A stretch of DNA of 52,836 bases from Gnetum montanum (GCA_015680685.1 MNCI01024072.1:1045320-1098155); one strand, 5' to 3'. Shown: positions 1 through 11,434, counted from the stretch's first letter. Translations and numbers: made by a program. Notes: generated by a model not told the origin, from the sequence alone.

Positions 1-594
1 CGATTAGTCATGGGGGTACGGGGCCCGATTTTTTTGATTTTCCCCTAGCCCCAAAATATTTGATTTTCTTCCTAACCCCTACATCTTCAGTAGTCATCAT
101 TAATATATCCCCAGATCCGTATTAGCCATACCACAACCTAGCCAATGGACCTACACCGAAGCAAGGTATTAATTACATGATGATTCATTTACCCTTGCTA
201 ATATATGATTGTGTTGTGTGTGCATATGGCAATCATATAACAATGGAATTAGATCTGGAGGGAACACTTGGAATGGAGTGGCGCTAGAAGTGGCTATGCA
301 AGGAGCAAGATCGATGGTGTGCTTACCGATGAACAAATGAAGGCGTAATTTTGGCATTGGCAGCAGCAACACTTCTTTCTCTCTCTCTCTTTCTTTCTTA
401 GTTGCCAACAAAGGCCTGATGTCATTGTAATAAGGTGTTCACCCTTATTGTCATGAACACTAATTTTGTTAAGTCTTGTAATGATGATCCGTTTACATGT
501 CATCCCATTAGTTCCATTCCCCTAAATAATTCCATACCTTCCCAATATTATTGTAAGGAACTAGAGGACGAGTTTTCATTCAATCATGGGGGTA
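1..594 (+). mobile_element. Element E: 3' internal region of a plus-strand Gypsy retrotransposon (5' part outside window)
   Basis: This stretch matches, in opposite orientation, the region next to the 3' LTR of element A (11,435-11,870). Shared blocks include the Ser/Thr-rich TC tract near 375-400, the VMNTNFV-coding segment near 443 and the final polypurine tract CATGGGGGTA just before 595. A second copy of the polypurine motif (GTCATGGGGGTA) lies at 7-18. A short reading frame at 435-716 runs through the tract into the LTR. It shares residues such as VMNTNFV and IPSQY with a frame in A, so it may be a decayed conserved 3' ORF, but I do not recognise a product. The rest of the element lies left of the window. 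Confidence 0.75.
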
Positions 595-1635
595 TGATGA
601 GACGCGATTCGCATGAGTCGCGATATTGCATCCCATGCGATATACCGTCGTCCCCTGTGATATCGCATACACAATATCGTGGTCCGCGATATCACGGTCC
701 GCTGCCATATCTATAAATAAGAGGCAGCACTCCCCTTATTTCCCATCCTGAGTTAGAAGTAGGGAAACTCTGGCAGTTTGATCACTCCAGAGATAGAATA
801 TTTTCCATGTGCCCACAGTAGGAGTCCTAAATTGAATGGATCTTTATTCAAGCAACATTGTACCTAAACACAAGTTGTGTACGGCAATAAAGATGAGCTT
901 CTTGGATAAACCTTTGCAGTGCATGGAATAGGATTTTATTTATTGTTTTCTCTCTCACCCTTAAACTCCTAGAATGTGGAATGAGTATGACTTGATTATG
1001 AGCATCTAAGGATGTGCACAGATAGTCAAGGAATCAGCTGCTCATCACATGCGGTATGAGTACGATTTGATTATGAGCATCTCGTGTGACTACTTGGTAA
1101 CCCAGTGGCGTATTCAGGATCTACACTTGGTAATCCCAGTGGTAGTCCTAGATGTGTACAGTTAGTCAAGGAATTAGCTGCTCATCACACTTAGGCTAGA
1201 TAGATTCTCTCAACCCTTTCCTCTTAGTTAAGTGCCTTAGTATGACCACTTTGAGCATGTGCGTTACACGCGGTGATCCCAGCAACGATTAGCATTTGGT
1301 AGCCACGGTTGCATCGATTCAGGGTGTGAACGGTAAGTGGGAACAGATGCTGATGTTAGGTAATTTAAACTTAGTCATTCGTTAGAGTTAGTTAGTTTCT
1401 CAACCCTTCACCTCAATAGCATAGGAGAAAAAGATAAAAAGATATAAAAATCATATACCTCGAACTTACTTAACCATACACCATGACAACTACAAGTAAG
1501 TCTAGGAAGACAACGAATGATTAACCCCAAGTGTTCCATGGGGCGTGTAGGCACTTAGTCTGCGAAGTTCAACCGGATCGCACGTGCTACGCTCATTTCA
1601 TATGGTTGAGTGTAGGAGTACCTCGCCACTCATCA
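595..1635 (+). repeat. 3' LTR of element E
   Basis: The LTR starts TGATGAGACG directly after a polypurine tract and ends CCACTCATCA, giving the 6 bp inverted ends TGATGA/TCATCA. It is the reverse complement in layout of the LTRs of element A. U3 (600-700) is rich in GATATCGCG-type palindromes, and a TATA box TATAAATA sits at 712-719. An internal duplication is visible: a GTCAAGGAAT...GCTGCTCATCACA segment occurs at about 1,026-1,050 and again at about 1,164-1,188. The target duplication cannot be checked because the left end of the element is missing. Confidence 0.8.
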
Positions 1636-3700
1636 CAAACAATAGTACTTCTAGAAAAATTTGACAATTTCAAGACTACAATATTAGGGCAATAAAATTT
1701 AAAAATAAAGAAGCTATTTTAATCATCTCAAAGTATTAAAGATTTTCCAGATTCCCTAAACTCAAATAGGTAATTTATATAAGACATTACTATTAAGTTG
1801 CTTAATATGCTTTTCTAACACAACATAAGCTCTTATTTGGAAAACCTTAATAAAAGTTTAATATTGCGCTAAAACAAAGCTATAAAAACAACCTAGAAAA
1901 ATTCCAAAATTAAATGTCAAGCATGATACTATCTAAACCATTAGCTAAGTAAATAAAACAAAATGGGAAGAAATGAACTCATATGATTAAAACAAAGTAG
2001 TTGAATTGATGCCTTCAACAAGCCATGCTTTATAATAATTCTTCAAAGTTGTTTCTTTCCCCCCCAAAATCCTTCTCCCTTTTTTTCTATCTTTGAAGGC
2101 CCTTTTATAGCTACCTTAGGGTAGTTACAACAATCATGAGAAGTTAAGGATGTTACAAATATCTAGGGGATTAATTCATAACCACAATAAGAAGCTATAA
2201 CTTTCATGAGAAATTTAAGCTATAATTGGCAAGTGTCTTGCCCAATAACTAATTTAAAAATCTCCTATTTTATTTTTCTTAATATTTTTGAGGGTTTATC
2301 CTTAATATGATCTCTCCATTTTTGGACACATTAACCCTTATAATATATCTTTGTATGGGGCAAAAATAATTTTATGCTTTCAAAGCAGAGATAACTCTAA
2401 TTCAAGGTGCCTTATTTAATTCCAAGTCATCCAAATACAATTGCAAGATAGCCAATCTATATTTTTTCATATTTAATCATTATATTTTATTCTTCTTCTT
2501 TCCATATCATGGTTTAATCTTATGATTATTTCTTTGGTTATTTTATAATTCCATACAAAAACCTTAATGCAGATATATGTAATGCAAAACCATAATATTT
2601 TGGAAAATAATCATGGATGTAGGTGGAAATGAAAAATCACAATAGTAAGCAACTATGATGTGCTTCCACATACTCCATCAACACTGCATACCTCTACAGG
2701 GCAACAACCACTTGTTCATAGCTTTGTCTCTACCTCCTTGTCCAATGCAATACTGTATCATCTCAAACACCACTTTGCAACATGCAAGGTTACAAAAATA
2801 AACTAGCATCATCTTTGCTACTTGTATGAGCACCGCCATGGATAGGTAATTCGCCACCCAGCCTCTGCAATTTTTGCCATGATTTTCCATGATTCCCTCT
2901 ACTAAGAAATCAGCATTGACAATGAGGTAAGTATTGTGATGGTTTCAAGGCTTTCGTTATCAAGGTATCCATAGATGAAGGAGACTTTTTCAATGTAGGT
3001 TTATCTACAAACACATGATTTTAATGGCTATGGAAGCCATGGATCCAGGAGTTTTAATGCTCAGATGAGTTCAGTGCTATGCGAAATGATCCCCGTGGCC
3101 TGTTTTGGCTAAAATTTGTGATGCACATGGTCAACTACTACATTTTAGGCCATCTTTCAAGTCATGGATGCCACATTTCCTTTTGAAGAAGTAAGGGTTT
3201 GATTCTAAAAGTTAGAAAATCTAGCACCATCAGAGACCATTTGGTATTTCCCGTAGTTCAAATTAGCACTAGGCACCATGCCATGGCTATTGATTTCTTG
3301 GACATCCGTTGTAGCAACTTTGTGTAAAAACTTTGGATAAAATTTAATAATTTGATGAACATCATTTTGGGAATTTTGGATTTGATTATTTAATTTTGAA
3401 ATTTTATCAACTTCCCTTTGAATTTTTATTAATTTCCTAATTAAAATATAAGCTACCTTGCTTGGATATATCCCTCACGTAAATCCAATATTCTCCTCCA
3501 ACATTGCTTTGATGTTTTAATTGAAATATCACCTTCAAAACCTTTACCTTTTATTTGGTATTTGGTAGGCCCACTTCAAATATATTTTTATAAAACCAAA
3601 GTAGCATAACTTTATCAACTTTTTAAAAGCATACCAAAAATCATCATTGCTCCATAATAATGGTGAAAATGTGACAATAGGTTTTTGATTATAACTAATG
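1636..3700. other. Degraded repeat-derived DNA, no gene recognised
   Basis: No reading frame here looks like a gene. A minus-strand TATA-like box (CTATAAAAGG, about 2,102-2,111) followed by T-rich sequence resembles an old LTR promoter, and element E appears to have inserted into it. A minus-strand frame at 2,678-2,890 (70 codons, Cys-rich) has no family I recognise. The stretch may be the body of element D, whose gag and 5' LTR follow to the right. Confidence 0.35.
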
Positions 3701-4550
3701 TTTGTAACTCTTTCTTCTTGCCTATGCTCATCCTTGTTAGAGATTGATGATGAGGATGATAAGAATTAGAAGAGTTATGCTAGCTTACTCTCTTTCCATG
3801 ACCCTTCTAGTTGTCTTTTCTATGCCTAGTAGAGAACCTAGGCCTTGAGGTCCTCCATACGTTAGATCCTTTTTCCATTGTTCTTTGATTACTTGCCAAG
3901 GTAGAACGTAGCCAAGGATTGCTAGTTGCATCAATATTAAAGATAGGAGGAATTTGATGATGGATTCTTTTTTAATCTATAATTTTCACCCTCCCTTTTT
4001 GATTGGGATGTTAATGGAAAGTTGGCATGTTTGCCTTTGCTAAATTCATAAAAGGTCTCCATGAACCAATCCTACTTTCATTGCATCTCTATGGGTTTGT
4101 ATGACCTAGATATTTGATTTAGAATTTTGTATTCATCCATGACAATCTCTAATTCATTCTTCATAAAAGTAGCTATGAGCATCAATAAGGCCATCTTTTG
4201 TGATGGTAGCATAATATTGCCTTGTGAGTCTTACCATGTCATCTATTCATCCTAATGAAAGATGAATGCAAACTTAAGGTAGCAAGGATTTGAATGATTG
4301 TAGATTACTTTAACTTGATATGGCACATGATCATTCTTGTTATTATGATTTGTTTTGTCATTGGCCCTTATAGAGTTATCTACAAGGATGGAGAATAATC
4401 CCTATGAGAAGCAAACATATTAAATTAATATATGCATGACTATTAAAATATGAATATTCTTTAAAGATAATTTGTTAAGCTTTTAACAATAATTTTTTAT
4501 GATATTAAATAATCTAGAACGTTAGCACCTTTCCCAATAATAATGACTAA
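3700..4550 (-). pseudogene. Element D: decayed gag-like sequence plus leader
   Basis: Read on the minus strand, about 4,330-4,050 gives broken frames with segments such as DDMVRLTRQYYATITKDGL and AHSYFYEE, followed by a basic Arg/Lys/Ser-rich stretch near 3,900-3,760. The layout (gag next to a 5' LTR on the right) fits a minus-strand LTR retrotransposon. Before the LTR, the minus strand reads TAGTCATTATTATTGGGA, which resembles the degraded primer binding sites of the other elements here. Stops and frameshifts are many. I infer gag from position and composition more than from a clear domain. Confidence 0.35.
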
Positions 4551-5297
4551 TGATGAGTAGCTAAATAGATCCTCCACCCAACAATATGACATACAAGTAT
4601 TGTGAGTGACTGTATCGTAATTCGTAGATAGAACTAGCATGCTATCTAGATAATTAATAGTTTATGACTTATCTAATTAGTTAATAAGTAATGGACTTAT
4701 CTAATTATCCACTAAGTAATGAATTAAATTCTAATCTTGTTTAAGGATAATAAGGATTCATTCTTGACTTGCCAGACACATCTTGAAGTCACATAATTAC
4801 TATTGGGATTACCAAGTATTTATTGTTGGGTGTATCAAGTGATAGCACTACTAGGATTAAGTGATAATGTGTTTATGCTCAAAATTAGTCATAATTATTT
4901 CACTAAGTTCTTAACATGTATTAGAATATAAGTCATTACACTAAGTGCGTGGGAATGTAAATCACATGGTAAGTAACTATTGGAAAGTAAATCTAATCTA
5001 AGTCAAAATGTTGTAATGAATAAGAAATGATCTTGATCTTATTGCTATTGTGAAATGTATTTAGGTATAAGATACTTGAATAATATTCCAGATAACCACT
5101 TCAAATCCACACTATAAGCACTCACTAATTGCTACAATAAATTGTAAGATAAAATTGATAGAGTTTCGTTATTATTGCATTAATGGATATCATTAATGTA
5201 GTAGGGAGATGTATTTATAGCCAAAATGATCCCTAGATATATCAAATTTGCAATATTATATGTTATGCTATGATATCATATTTGCGATGTCATGACC
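4551..5297 (-). repeat. LTR of element D (old, diverged)
   Basis: It starts TGATGAGTAGC followed by CCACCCAACAATA, the diverged equivalent of the A, B and F LTR starts. It contains the family's repeated GGGATTACCAAG / TTGGGTGTATCAAG motif near 4,803-4,840 and a minus-strand TATA box (TATTTATA at 5,212-5,219). A GATATCATATTTGCGATGTCATGA segment near 5,272-5,297 looks like the remains of the U3 palindrome block, and I place the end there. That right boundary is approximate. Confidence 0.55.
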
Positions 5298-6610
5298 ATA
5301 TTAAATCACTCTAGAATGGCTTCTTTAAGGCATTAATTTTTATCTAGCTTTTCTTCTCTATTTATAGATGAGATTTTTGAATCAAGAATATCTCATGTAT
5401 TTTTTTGTTCTTTTTAGTCTAAGTAGGGGCATTTCTAGGCCTTAATTTTGAAAAAAGAAATCTTATTGTGTCTTTCTTGAAATTGAAAATAATTTCTCTA
5501 TCTTCCTATCTATATATAAAATTTTTTTCTTTTTCTATTTCCAAAATATCTTTGATCTTTTCCAAAGAAACTAGTTTTTCTTCTGATATAGTGGTTGAAA
5601 TGTATCTAGCAAACCTTATTCTCTACACTTCAACCTATGTTTTTTCAAATGAAAAAAAAAACCCTAATTATTTTTTATTAGAAACTATTCGTGACTGAAT
5701 TAATGATCATGTTGAAATCATCTTCTTCTTCTCTATGATGTTCTAACCTTCCTTCATTGGCTTATTGCCAGCTACTTTGTCTTTTCATACTTCTACTTTT
5801 TGCCCTACTTCTTCTACCATAACTCCAAATTTACCAACATTTGGATACATGATTGTTCCTTGTGCTTACTCCATCTAGTAGATATTATCATGCTTTATAG
5901 CTCTTTGATCATCCCTTGTATGGTTGTTGTAGCTATTACTTTATCCACTGCCTTATCAAATCAACTATATATAAATTCTTTAACTATTTAAATTTTATTA
6001 TTCTATCTAGAATATTTGATTTATAACCTTATTACTTTCTTTTCCAAGTTATAAGAAATCATGATATTTTTAGCATCATTTAGTTATAAATGCTCTTTTT
6101 GTCCTTCTTCTACATATTTCCATCTTCAATTGTCATCATATATTGTAAATTAAACATGATCATTTCATAATAAATCTTCTAGTTCTTGTTATAATGATTT
6201 GCTACTTAACTTCTAGTTAATAGTAAGACATGAATATCTCTTTCTTTTAATGCATCTCATTACTCCTTATGAATCCGAGGTTTAATCCTTACAAAGTTTC
6301 TCATAACCTTAAGTTATGTTTTTCATATTTTTATTTTCTTTGATAACCTAAGGTACATCTCCCAATTACATGGCATAGATTAAAACTCTTATTTTTATTA
6401 TGTCTATTTTATCCTTAATGATTTTAATGTTATCATTGATTTTATATACCTTCACCCTAAAGGCTCTTATCTCTTTGTGGTGTCTTAACCATATGGATCT
6501 TCTAAGGTTATAAGAGCCTATTAGAATCTCTGATAATTCATGATCATTTAGAACCTTCCTAGAACTTACGTGGCATCTAAAGACTTTCGTAATCTTGTAC
6601 TCTGATGCCA
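5298..6610 (-). mobile_element. Element C: internal remnant with tRNA-Met-type primer binding site
   Basis: At the right edge the minus strand reads ...TTTTGACA|TGGCATCAGAGTA. This is an LTR end (ACA) followed by a near match to the plant initiator tRNA-Met primer binding site TGGTATCAGAGC, at about 6,599-6,610. Leftwards the minus strand carries broken frames (for example 6,366-6,611, 81 codons, starting MASEYKI) without a domain I can name. The sequence is heavily decayed. It is probably an older LTR element into whose LTR element B inserted. Confidence 0.4.
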
Positions 6611-6728
6611 TGTCAAAATGAAATAATTACAAGAATAAAATATGTTTCCTTTGAAGATCATTGTTAAAAGTATAATGACATCAATATAGGTTTACATAGT
6701 GCTTTTATTCTTCCGTAGAATGAATCAC
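6611..6728 (-). repeat. Fragment of 5' LTR of element C, cut by element B
   Basis: It begins TGTCAAAATG (an ACA end on the minus strand) beside the tRNA-Met-like primer binding site. At 6,728 it is interrupted by element B. The last five bases ATCAC (6,724-6,728) are the left target-site duplication of B, and the matching ATCAT is at 23,640-23,644. The rest of this LTR should lie just right of 23,639. Confidence 0.45.
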
Positions 6729-7501
6729 TAATGAGCGATGAGGTACCCCTACACCCAACCATACAAATCACTAAGGCATTATGGGTGATTTGGTCAAATT
6801 CTGTAGACCTATAGTTATCTTGTACACTAGTTTCTCTAGGAAGTGAAATGACATTGAAAACATTCGTTGTCTTCCCAACTACACTTGTGAGGCTCAAGGG
6901 TATGGTTTAAGTGTAATGAAGGTATATGAATTTTTGTTGTTTTATATTTTATGGATGTAATTGCCTACAACAAGAATAAGGGTAGATTGAAAAATAATGT
7001 CTATTACCTAGTTAGCCTAACACAAGTAACTGCCCCACTTTCTTGAACACATATAGCACTATTGGGTTGCCAAATATTAAGCATTGCTAGGTTACCAAGT
7101 ACTATATGAATGCCTAAAGTGGTCGTGCTTGCATTCATTAATTGCTGGAAATAAATTGCTTAATTCAAATGCATTAAAATAAAGAGCAAGAAAGTAAAAT
7201 GCATTAAAGAAAATATTAAGCTATTCTTAGTGTTGCACGAATTGTCAAAATAGTTTGTTTTATTCCCATCATACTGTTGCTCTTAGGTACATCAGTGCTC
7301 AAATAAAGAACCATACACACATTAGACTCCTTCTGCAGGCACTTAGAAAATATTCTAACTCTGAGGAAAATAAATAGNGGGAGCCCAGACGTGATATTTA
7401 TAGACTTGGGAAATATACCTCGATGTTGGACATGCGACGTCAGACCAATGCCCCAACATCGCATACCTAACATCGAAGCCAACAATAAACGTGTTTCATC
7501 A
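6729..7501 (-). repeat. 3' LTR of element B
   Basis: It is 773 bp, pairs with 22,803-23,639, starts TAATGAGCGA (TG mutated to TA) and ends GTTTCATCA. It shares the block GAGGTACCCCTACACCCAACCATAC with the other LTRs and the repeated GGTTACCAAG motif near 7,098-7,107. A minus-strand TATA box (TATTTATA) lies at 7,395-7,402. A single N at 7,378 is an unresolved base. Compared with the 5' LTR it lacks about 60 bp near the 7,378 position, where the partner has a block around 23,468-23,519. Confidence 0.85.
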
Positions 7502-8432
7502 TACCCCTATGACTGAATGAAAACTTGTCCTTGAGTGAAGAAGAGGACAAACAAGTTCTTTATAACATAACATATTAAGTAGGTATGAAATTATTGACTC
7601 TCACACAAATTAACTTAGATGAAACAGATGTACAGACTCTAAGTGCCCAAGTGTACAGAATTACAATATTTTTACAACATTGGGTGTTCATGATAAGAGA
7701 GGTGAACACCCTGAATAACACTGACATCCAATACCTCTTTAGCAATAATATAATGACAAAGAGAAAGAGAAGAGATCCAATGGTCATGAACGGTCCTCCT
7801 TGTGTGGTCTAGCTACATCATCCTTGGTGAAGATAATCCCACTTCCAATCCATGCTTCCCACTACAATCATAACAAAATCATGAATTAGTATGTAAAGTG
7901 TAACACATAGTGGTTAAATGCCTTGTCTCATCTGTGGTTACACTTGGCTAAGTTGTGATTGTGGTAGATTGGTTCCTTAAGTAGTGTTAGCAAGAAGATT
8001 GACAAATATGGTCAATTAAATTAAGTGGTCCATTTGAAATAATTCAATACAATGACATATCTGAAGAGGGTATAAGAATTCACAACAATGAAAAGAAGAA
8101 TTCACTGAAAACTATTGCGAAGATGTGTACTATTGGATGTCATTGATGGGGTAAACAAAAAGATTTGATTTTAAGAGTGTCTAAGGGTAAAGCACTTAAC
8201 TAATCCAACTAAAAGATATGCAAGTGGGTCCTCCCCAAAGTAGGCATAGGCCTTTTATGCCCTTGCATAACTTTAAACCAAAGAGTCTGTGGGCTCCATG
8301 GATGATTAATGGTTATAAAAGTTAAGTACAAAAACCCAAGAGAAACTAACTAAGAATTCCGACACATCAAACTAGGACATTGAGCCAAAACATAAAACTG
8401 ATAGTGACGTGGAACATGGAAAGTATAGATGG

Positions 8433-8435
<3 letters not shown>

Positions 8436-8467
<32 letters not shown>
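8436..8467. repeat. (AG)n microsatellite
   Basis: About 16 uninterrupted AG units followed by GGGG, inside the 3' region of element B. Confidence 0.95.
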
Positions 8468-8470
<3 letters not shown>

Positions 8471-8743
8471 AATGGAGTTCCTAATTACGGTCACATGAAG
8501 TCCCTTGTGAATTTTATGGTTAAATGACTTGATAGAATCCATCCTTAGTCCAAACTAAAACCAACCACATTTAGTGACTTCACATTGTCATTCTAAGACT
8601 AATCCATCCCTTGAGACACAAGAGCGCTCCCACAGAACAACCACCACCCCTTATTAGAGAAGAAGTAGGAAGTGAGGAAGGGCCTTAATTAAAGGAGACA
8701 AGTCCCATAACTAGTGCCTATAGCCCATTTATTTGGTCTAAGA

Positions 8744-9000
8744 AGTGTGCTTTGAATTTCCATTTTTTTTTGAATGGAAACCACACCATGCAAAGACATA
8801 TGCATTTATTTTGTCCAAGGGGTGTGCTTTGAATCCTCATCATTTTTTTTCTTTTAATGAGAACCACACCATGCAAGGATGTATGCATTTGTTTTGTCCA
8901 AGGGGGTATGCATTTGTTTTGTCCAAGGGGTGTGCTTTGAATTCTCATTGTTGTTATTGTTTTTTTCTTTATGAGAACCACACCATGCAAGGCCTTATTC
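8744..9000. repeat. Tandem array of three hairpin units in element B
   Basis: Three units of 75-110 bp repeat. Each has GTGTGCTTTGAA, a 7-8 base stem arm, a T-rich loop, the complementary arm, then CCACACC and ATGCAA. Hairpins span 8,744-8,787, 8,821-8,870 and 8,929-8,984. The outer arms GGTGTG/CACACC pair (AGTGTG in the first unit). The inner arms differ between units but stay complementary: TTTCCAT/ATGGAAA in the first and TTCTCAT/ATGAGAA in the third. A GTATGCATTTGTTTTGTCC segment between the second and third hairpins is itself duplicated. Element A carries one unit at 12,544-12,599. Confidence 0.85.
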
Positions 9001-9741
9001 AACTTTTTTTATTGGATTGCATGGAATGGTAAGAAGTTTATGAAAACACACATGCACCCAAGCAAATAGAAAAGTACAAAGAATACTGAATCCCCTTGAA
9101 GCCACGCCCTGTTCAAACCTTTGAATCCTTCCCAATTCCGGAAACTACCAAAGTTACAAATTTATTAAAGTTTTATTAATGAAAAAGGGACTACATGTTT
9201 CCAAAACAAGGAAAATCATAGAGTGTGTGGATGGGTGGATGTTATGGACTCACTGCTTGTTACATGAAAAGAAACCATGTCCTAATTATCCATACCAAAA
9301 TTCAAGGCCATAAACTAGACACCAACAATCAAATAAAAATAATAGTACATACCATCATCAAGTAACGCATTACCAATGTACTTGGCACTTATTAACAAAA
9401 AGTTAGAAGATCACATCAAATAAAAGAAAATATAACAGAAAGTGTAAAATATTCAAGAAATATCAAATGTACTAACAATGATGTAAAAAAAAATTACAAA
9501 AGATTAATAATATGAAAATAAAAAGATGTAAAATAAAGGATGTGTAAAACAAAAACTTGTAAAACAAAAAATTGAAAAACTAAGGATGCTTAAATAATTA
9601 GCATGGTTGGCCATCTCCCCCATGACTAAGTTGTGAGGAGGAGATTTGAAATATGGAGCATGGTTGTTCATTAAATGAGGTGCCTAGTGTGTTGGTTGGC
9701 GTATGCTCATGGAAAGGTTTGATTTGTTAAATGTTGACAAG

Positions 9742-10677
9742 CTATTTCTTGTTTGGGCTCTCAAGTTTATAGATCATCATGGCCCTTGAAGGAAAAGTTT
9801 CATAAATAATGTAAGGCCCTTCCCACAATTTTTGGAACTTAGTTCGTTGAGGTACGTGTGTGGGGTTCCAGTAGAGAACCTTATCTCCTTGTTGAAATTT
9901 CACTTTTCTAATTTTCAAGTCATGACACTTTTTGTTATAGGCCTTGTGAAACTCATTAGATGATAGGGCTACTAATTGGTTTTCATCTAGCAAGTTGAGA
10001 TTCATGAGTCTTTCTTTTTGAGCTAAACTTAAGTCAAGATCAAGGTCACAAGCTGTTGAAAGTGTACGAAGTTTCTATTGAATAGGAAGTGTTCGTAGTT
10101 TGCCATACACAAGCTCATAGGGAGAGTAGCCTATAGGAAGTTTCCAAGTTGAGTGGTAGACCCAAAGGGCATCATTTAGTTTTGTGCTCCAATCCTTTCT
10201 ATACTTGCTAACAATTCTTGTTAGTATTCTTGTGATTTCCCTATTGGTAACCTTAGCTTGATCATTAGCTTGGGGATGATAAGGTATTGTAAGTTTATGT
10301 TCAACCCCCAATCATTGCATGAGCTTTCGAAAAGTAGTGCCTATAAAGTAAGTTCCATTGTCAAAAGTTAATGTACATGGCACACCAAACTTTTTTAGAA
10401 CATTTTTTTGTACAAACCAAGCAGCAATAGAGGATGTATGGTTAATTATGGCTGCTGCTTCTACCCATTTTATATAATATTCAATAACAACTATGATGTA
10501 CATTTTTCCATTTAACATGGATGTGATGGGACCCATGAAATCAATGCCCCAAATGTCAAATGATTCTAATGGTTGAATCCATTGTTGAGGTCCTTGCATT
10601 CAAGTAGTCATTCCACCATCTTATTGGCATCGTTCACAAGAGTGGATGAAATGTTGAGCATGCCTGAAGAGTGTTGG
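9742..10677 (-). pseudogene. Element B integrase, larger part (end of zinc-binding domain, catalytic core, C-terminus)
   Basis: Read from 10,677 leftwards: the end of the HHCC domain (WPTLFRHAQHF then HSCERCQ), then the DDE core with WGIDFMGPI (first Asp, about 10,545) and TFDNGTYF (second Asp, about 10,365). Next come YHPQANDQAKVTNREI (10,285-10,240), with Glu of the DDE triad, NDALWVYHSTWK and YELVYGK. The C-terminal part has GDKVLYWNP and LWEGPYII, the GPY/F module, ending near 9,742. Integrase inserts the cDNA into the host genome. There are in-frame stops near 10,600-10,620 and a shift near 10,310 and 10,020, so it is not functional. Confidence 0.9.
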
Positions 10678-10682
10678 CCAAT
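10678..10682. repeat. Left target-site duplication of element A (CCAAT)
   Basis: CCAAT here matches CTAAT at 17,474-17,478 (one change). Removing element A and one copy restores an uninterrupted integrase frame in element B. Confidence 0.85.
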
Positions 10683-11434
10683 TGATGAGTGGTGAGGTAC
10701 CCCTACACTCAACCATACGAATACGAGCATGCATGCACGATCTGGTCGAACTCTAAGGACTAAGTGCTTTACGTGCCCTAATGGAACACTTAAGGTTAAT
10801 CAATAGTTGTCTTGCCAGACTTACTTGTATTATCACAGTTGTATGGTTAAATAAGTCAAAGGTATATGATTTTTATGTCTTTTATCTTTTTAATGCCTAT
10901 GCTAATAGAGGAAAGGTGAAGAGACTAAATGACTAACTTTCACTAACTAAGTTCTAATCGTCCTAGCATCAGTATCCATTCCCACTTGCCGCACACACCC
11001 TGAACTAGTGCAACCCTACTGGGATTACCAAATGCTACTCGTTACTGGGTTACCAAGCATTACACACGTGCTCGAAGCGGTCGTACTGAATGCACTTAAC
11101 TAGAAGAGTAAAGGGTTGAGAGAGATTAATTGTCTAAGAAAGCATTTAAACATTCAACAGTAATTAAGTCATATTTAGCTTAGTCCATGTACTGCAAGGT
11201 TTATCAAAAAGTTTATCTTTATTGCCATACACAAATGTGTGCTCGGGTACAATTTGCTCGAATAAAGATCCTTTCACTTTGAGACTCCTAATGTGGGTAC
11301 ATGGAAATTATTCTATCTCTGGAATGGTAAAACTACCAGAGTTTAGCTAAGGATCTAGATCTAGATGAGTGAAAAAGGGAAAGTTGTCTGTTATTTATAG
11401 AACTGGCGACGGGCTGCACTATCGTGGCTCATCA
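10683..11434 (-). repeat. 3' LTR of element A
   Basis: It is 752 bp, TGATGAGTGG...GGCTCATCA, and pairs with 16,624-17,473. By eye the two are very alike over most of their length. The main difference is a deletion of about 100 bp in this copy, which removes the GATATCGCG array between the TATA box (TATTTATA, 11,392-11,399) and the LTR end. It contains the motif pair GGGATTACCAA / GGGTTACCAAG near 11,017-11,055. Confidence 0.92.

Larger units (their letters stand above)
7502..9741 (-). other. 3' region of element B between integrase and 3' LTR
   Basis: This 2.2 kb stretch corresponds to the place of the env-like ORF in Athila-type elements, but I find no long frame and no envelope-like protein. 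It is homologous in blocks to 11,435-13,180 in element A. It begins (element sense) beside a polypurine motif GTCATGGGGGAG at about 9,613-9,627. It contains a hairpin array (8,744-9,000) and a GA microsatellite, and ends at a second polypurine tract at 7,502-7,513 next to the LTR. A frame at 8,745-9,032 is only a by-product of the tandem repeat. Confidence 0.6.

Noticed and set aside
5468-5991. Plus-strand frames of 63-76 codons with hydrophobic, Phe/Ser-rich products
   Set aside because: They are the reverse of AT-rich decayed element C sequence, with no domain, no conserved start and no neighbour context.
8735-9000. CRISPR-like array
   Set aside because: The repeats are long, hairpin-forming and without unique spacers, in a plant retrotransposon.
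8745-9032. 95-codon plus-strand frame (and a matching 94-codon minus frame)
   Set aside because: Both are created by the three tandem hairpin units in element B. The repeats give repeated peptides with no family or start context.
7502-9741. Possible env-like gene after the integrase of element B
   Set aside because: The position fits Athila-type elements, but no long frame, signal peptide or membrane segment is visible. The stretch is repeats and decayed sequence.
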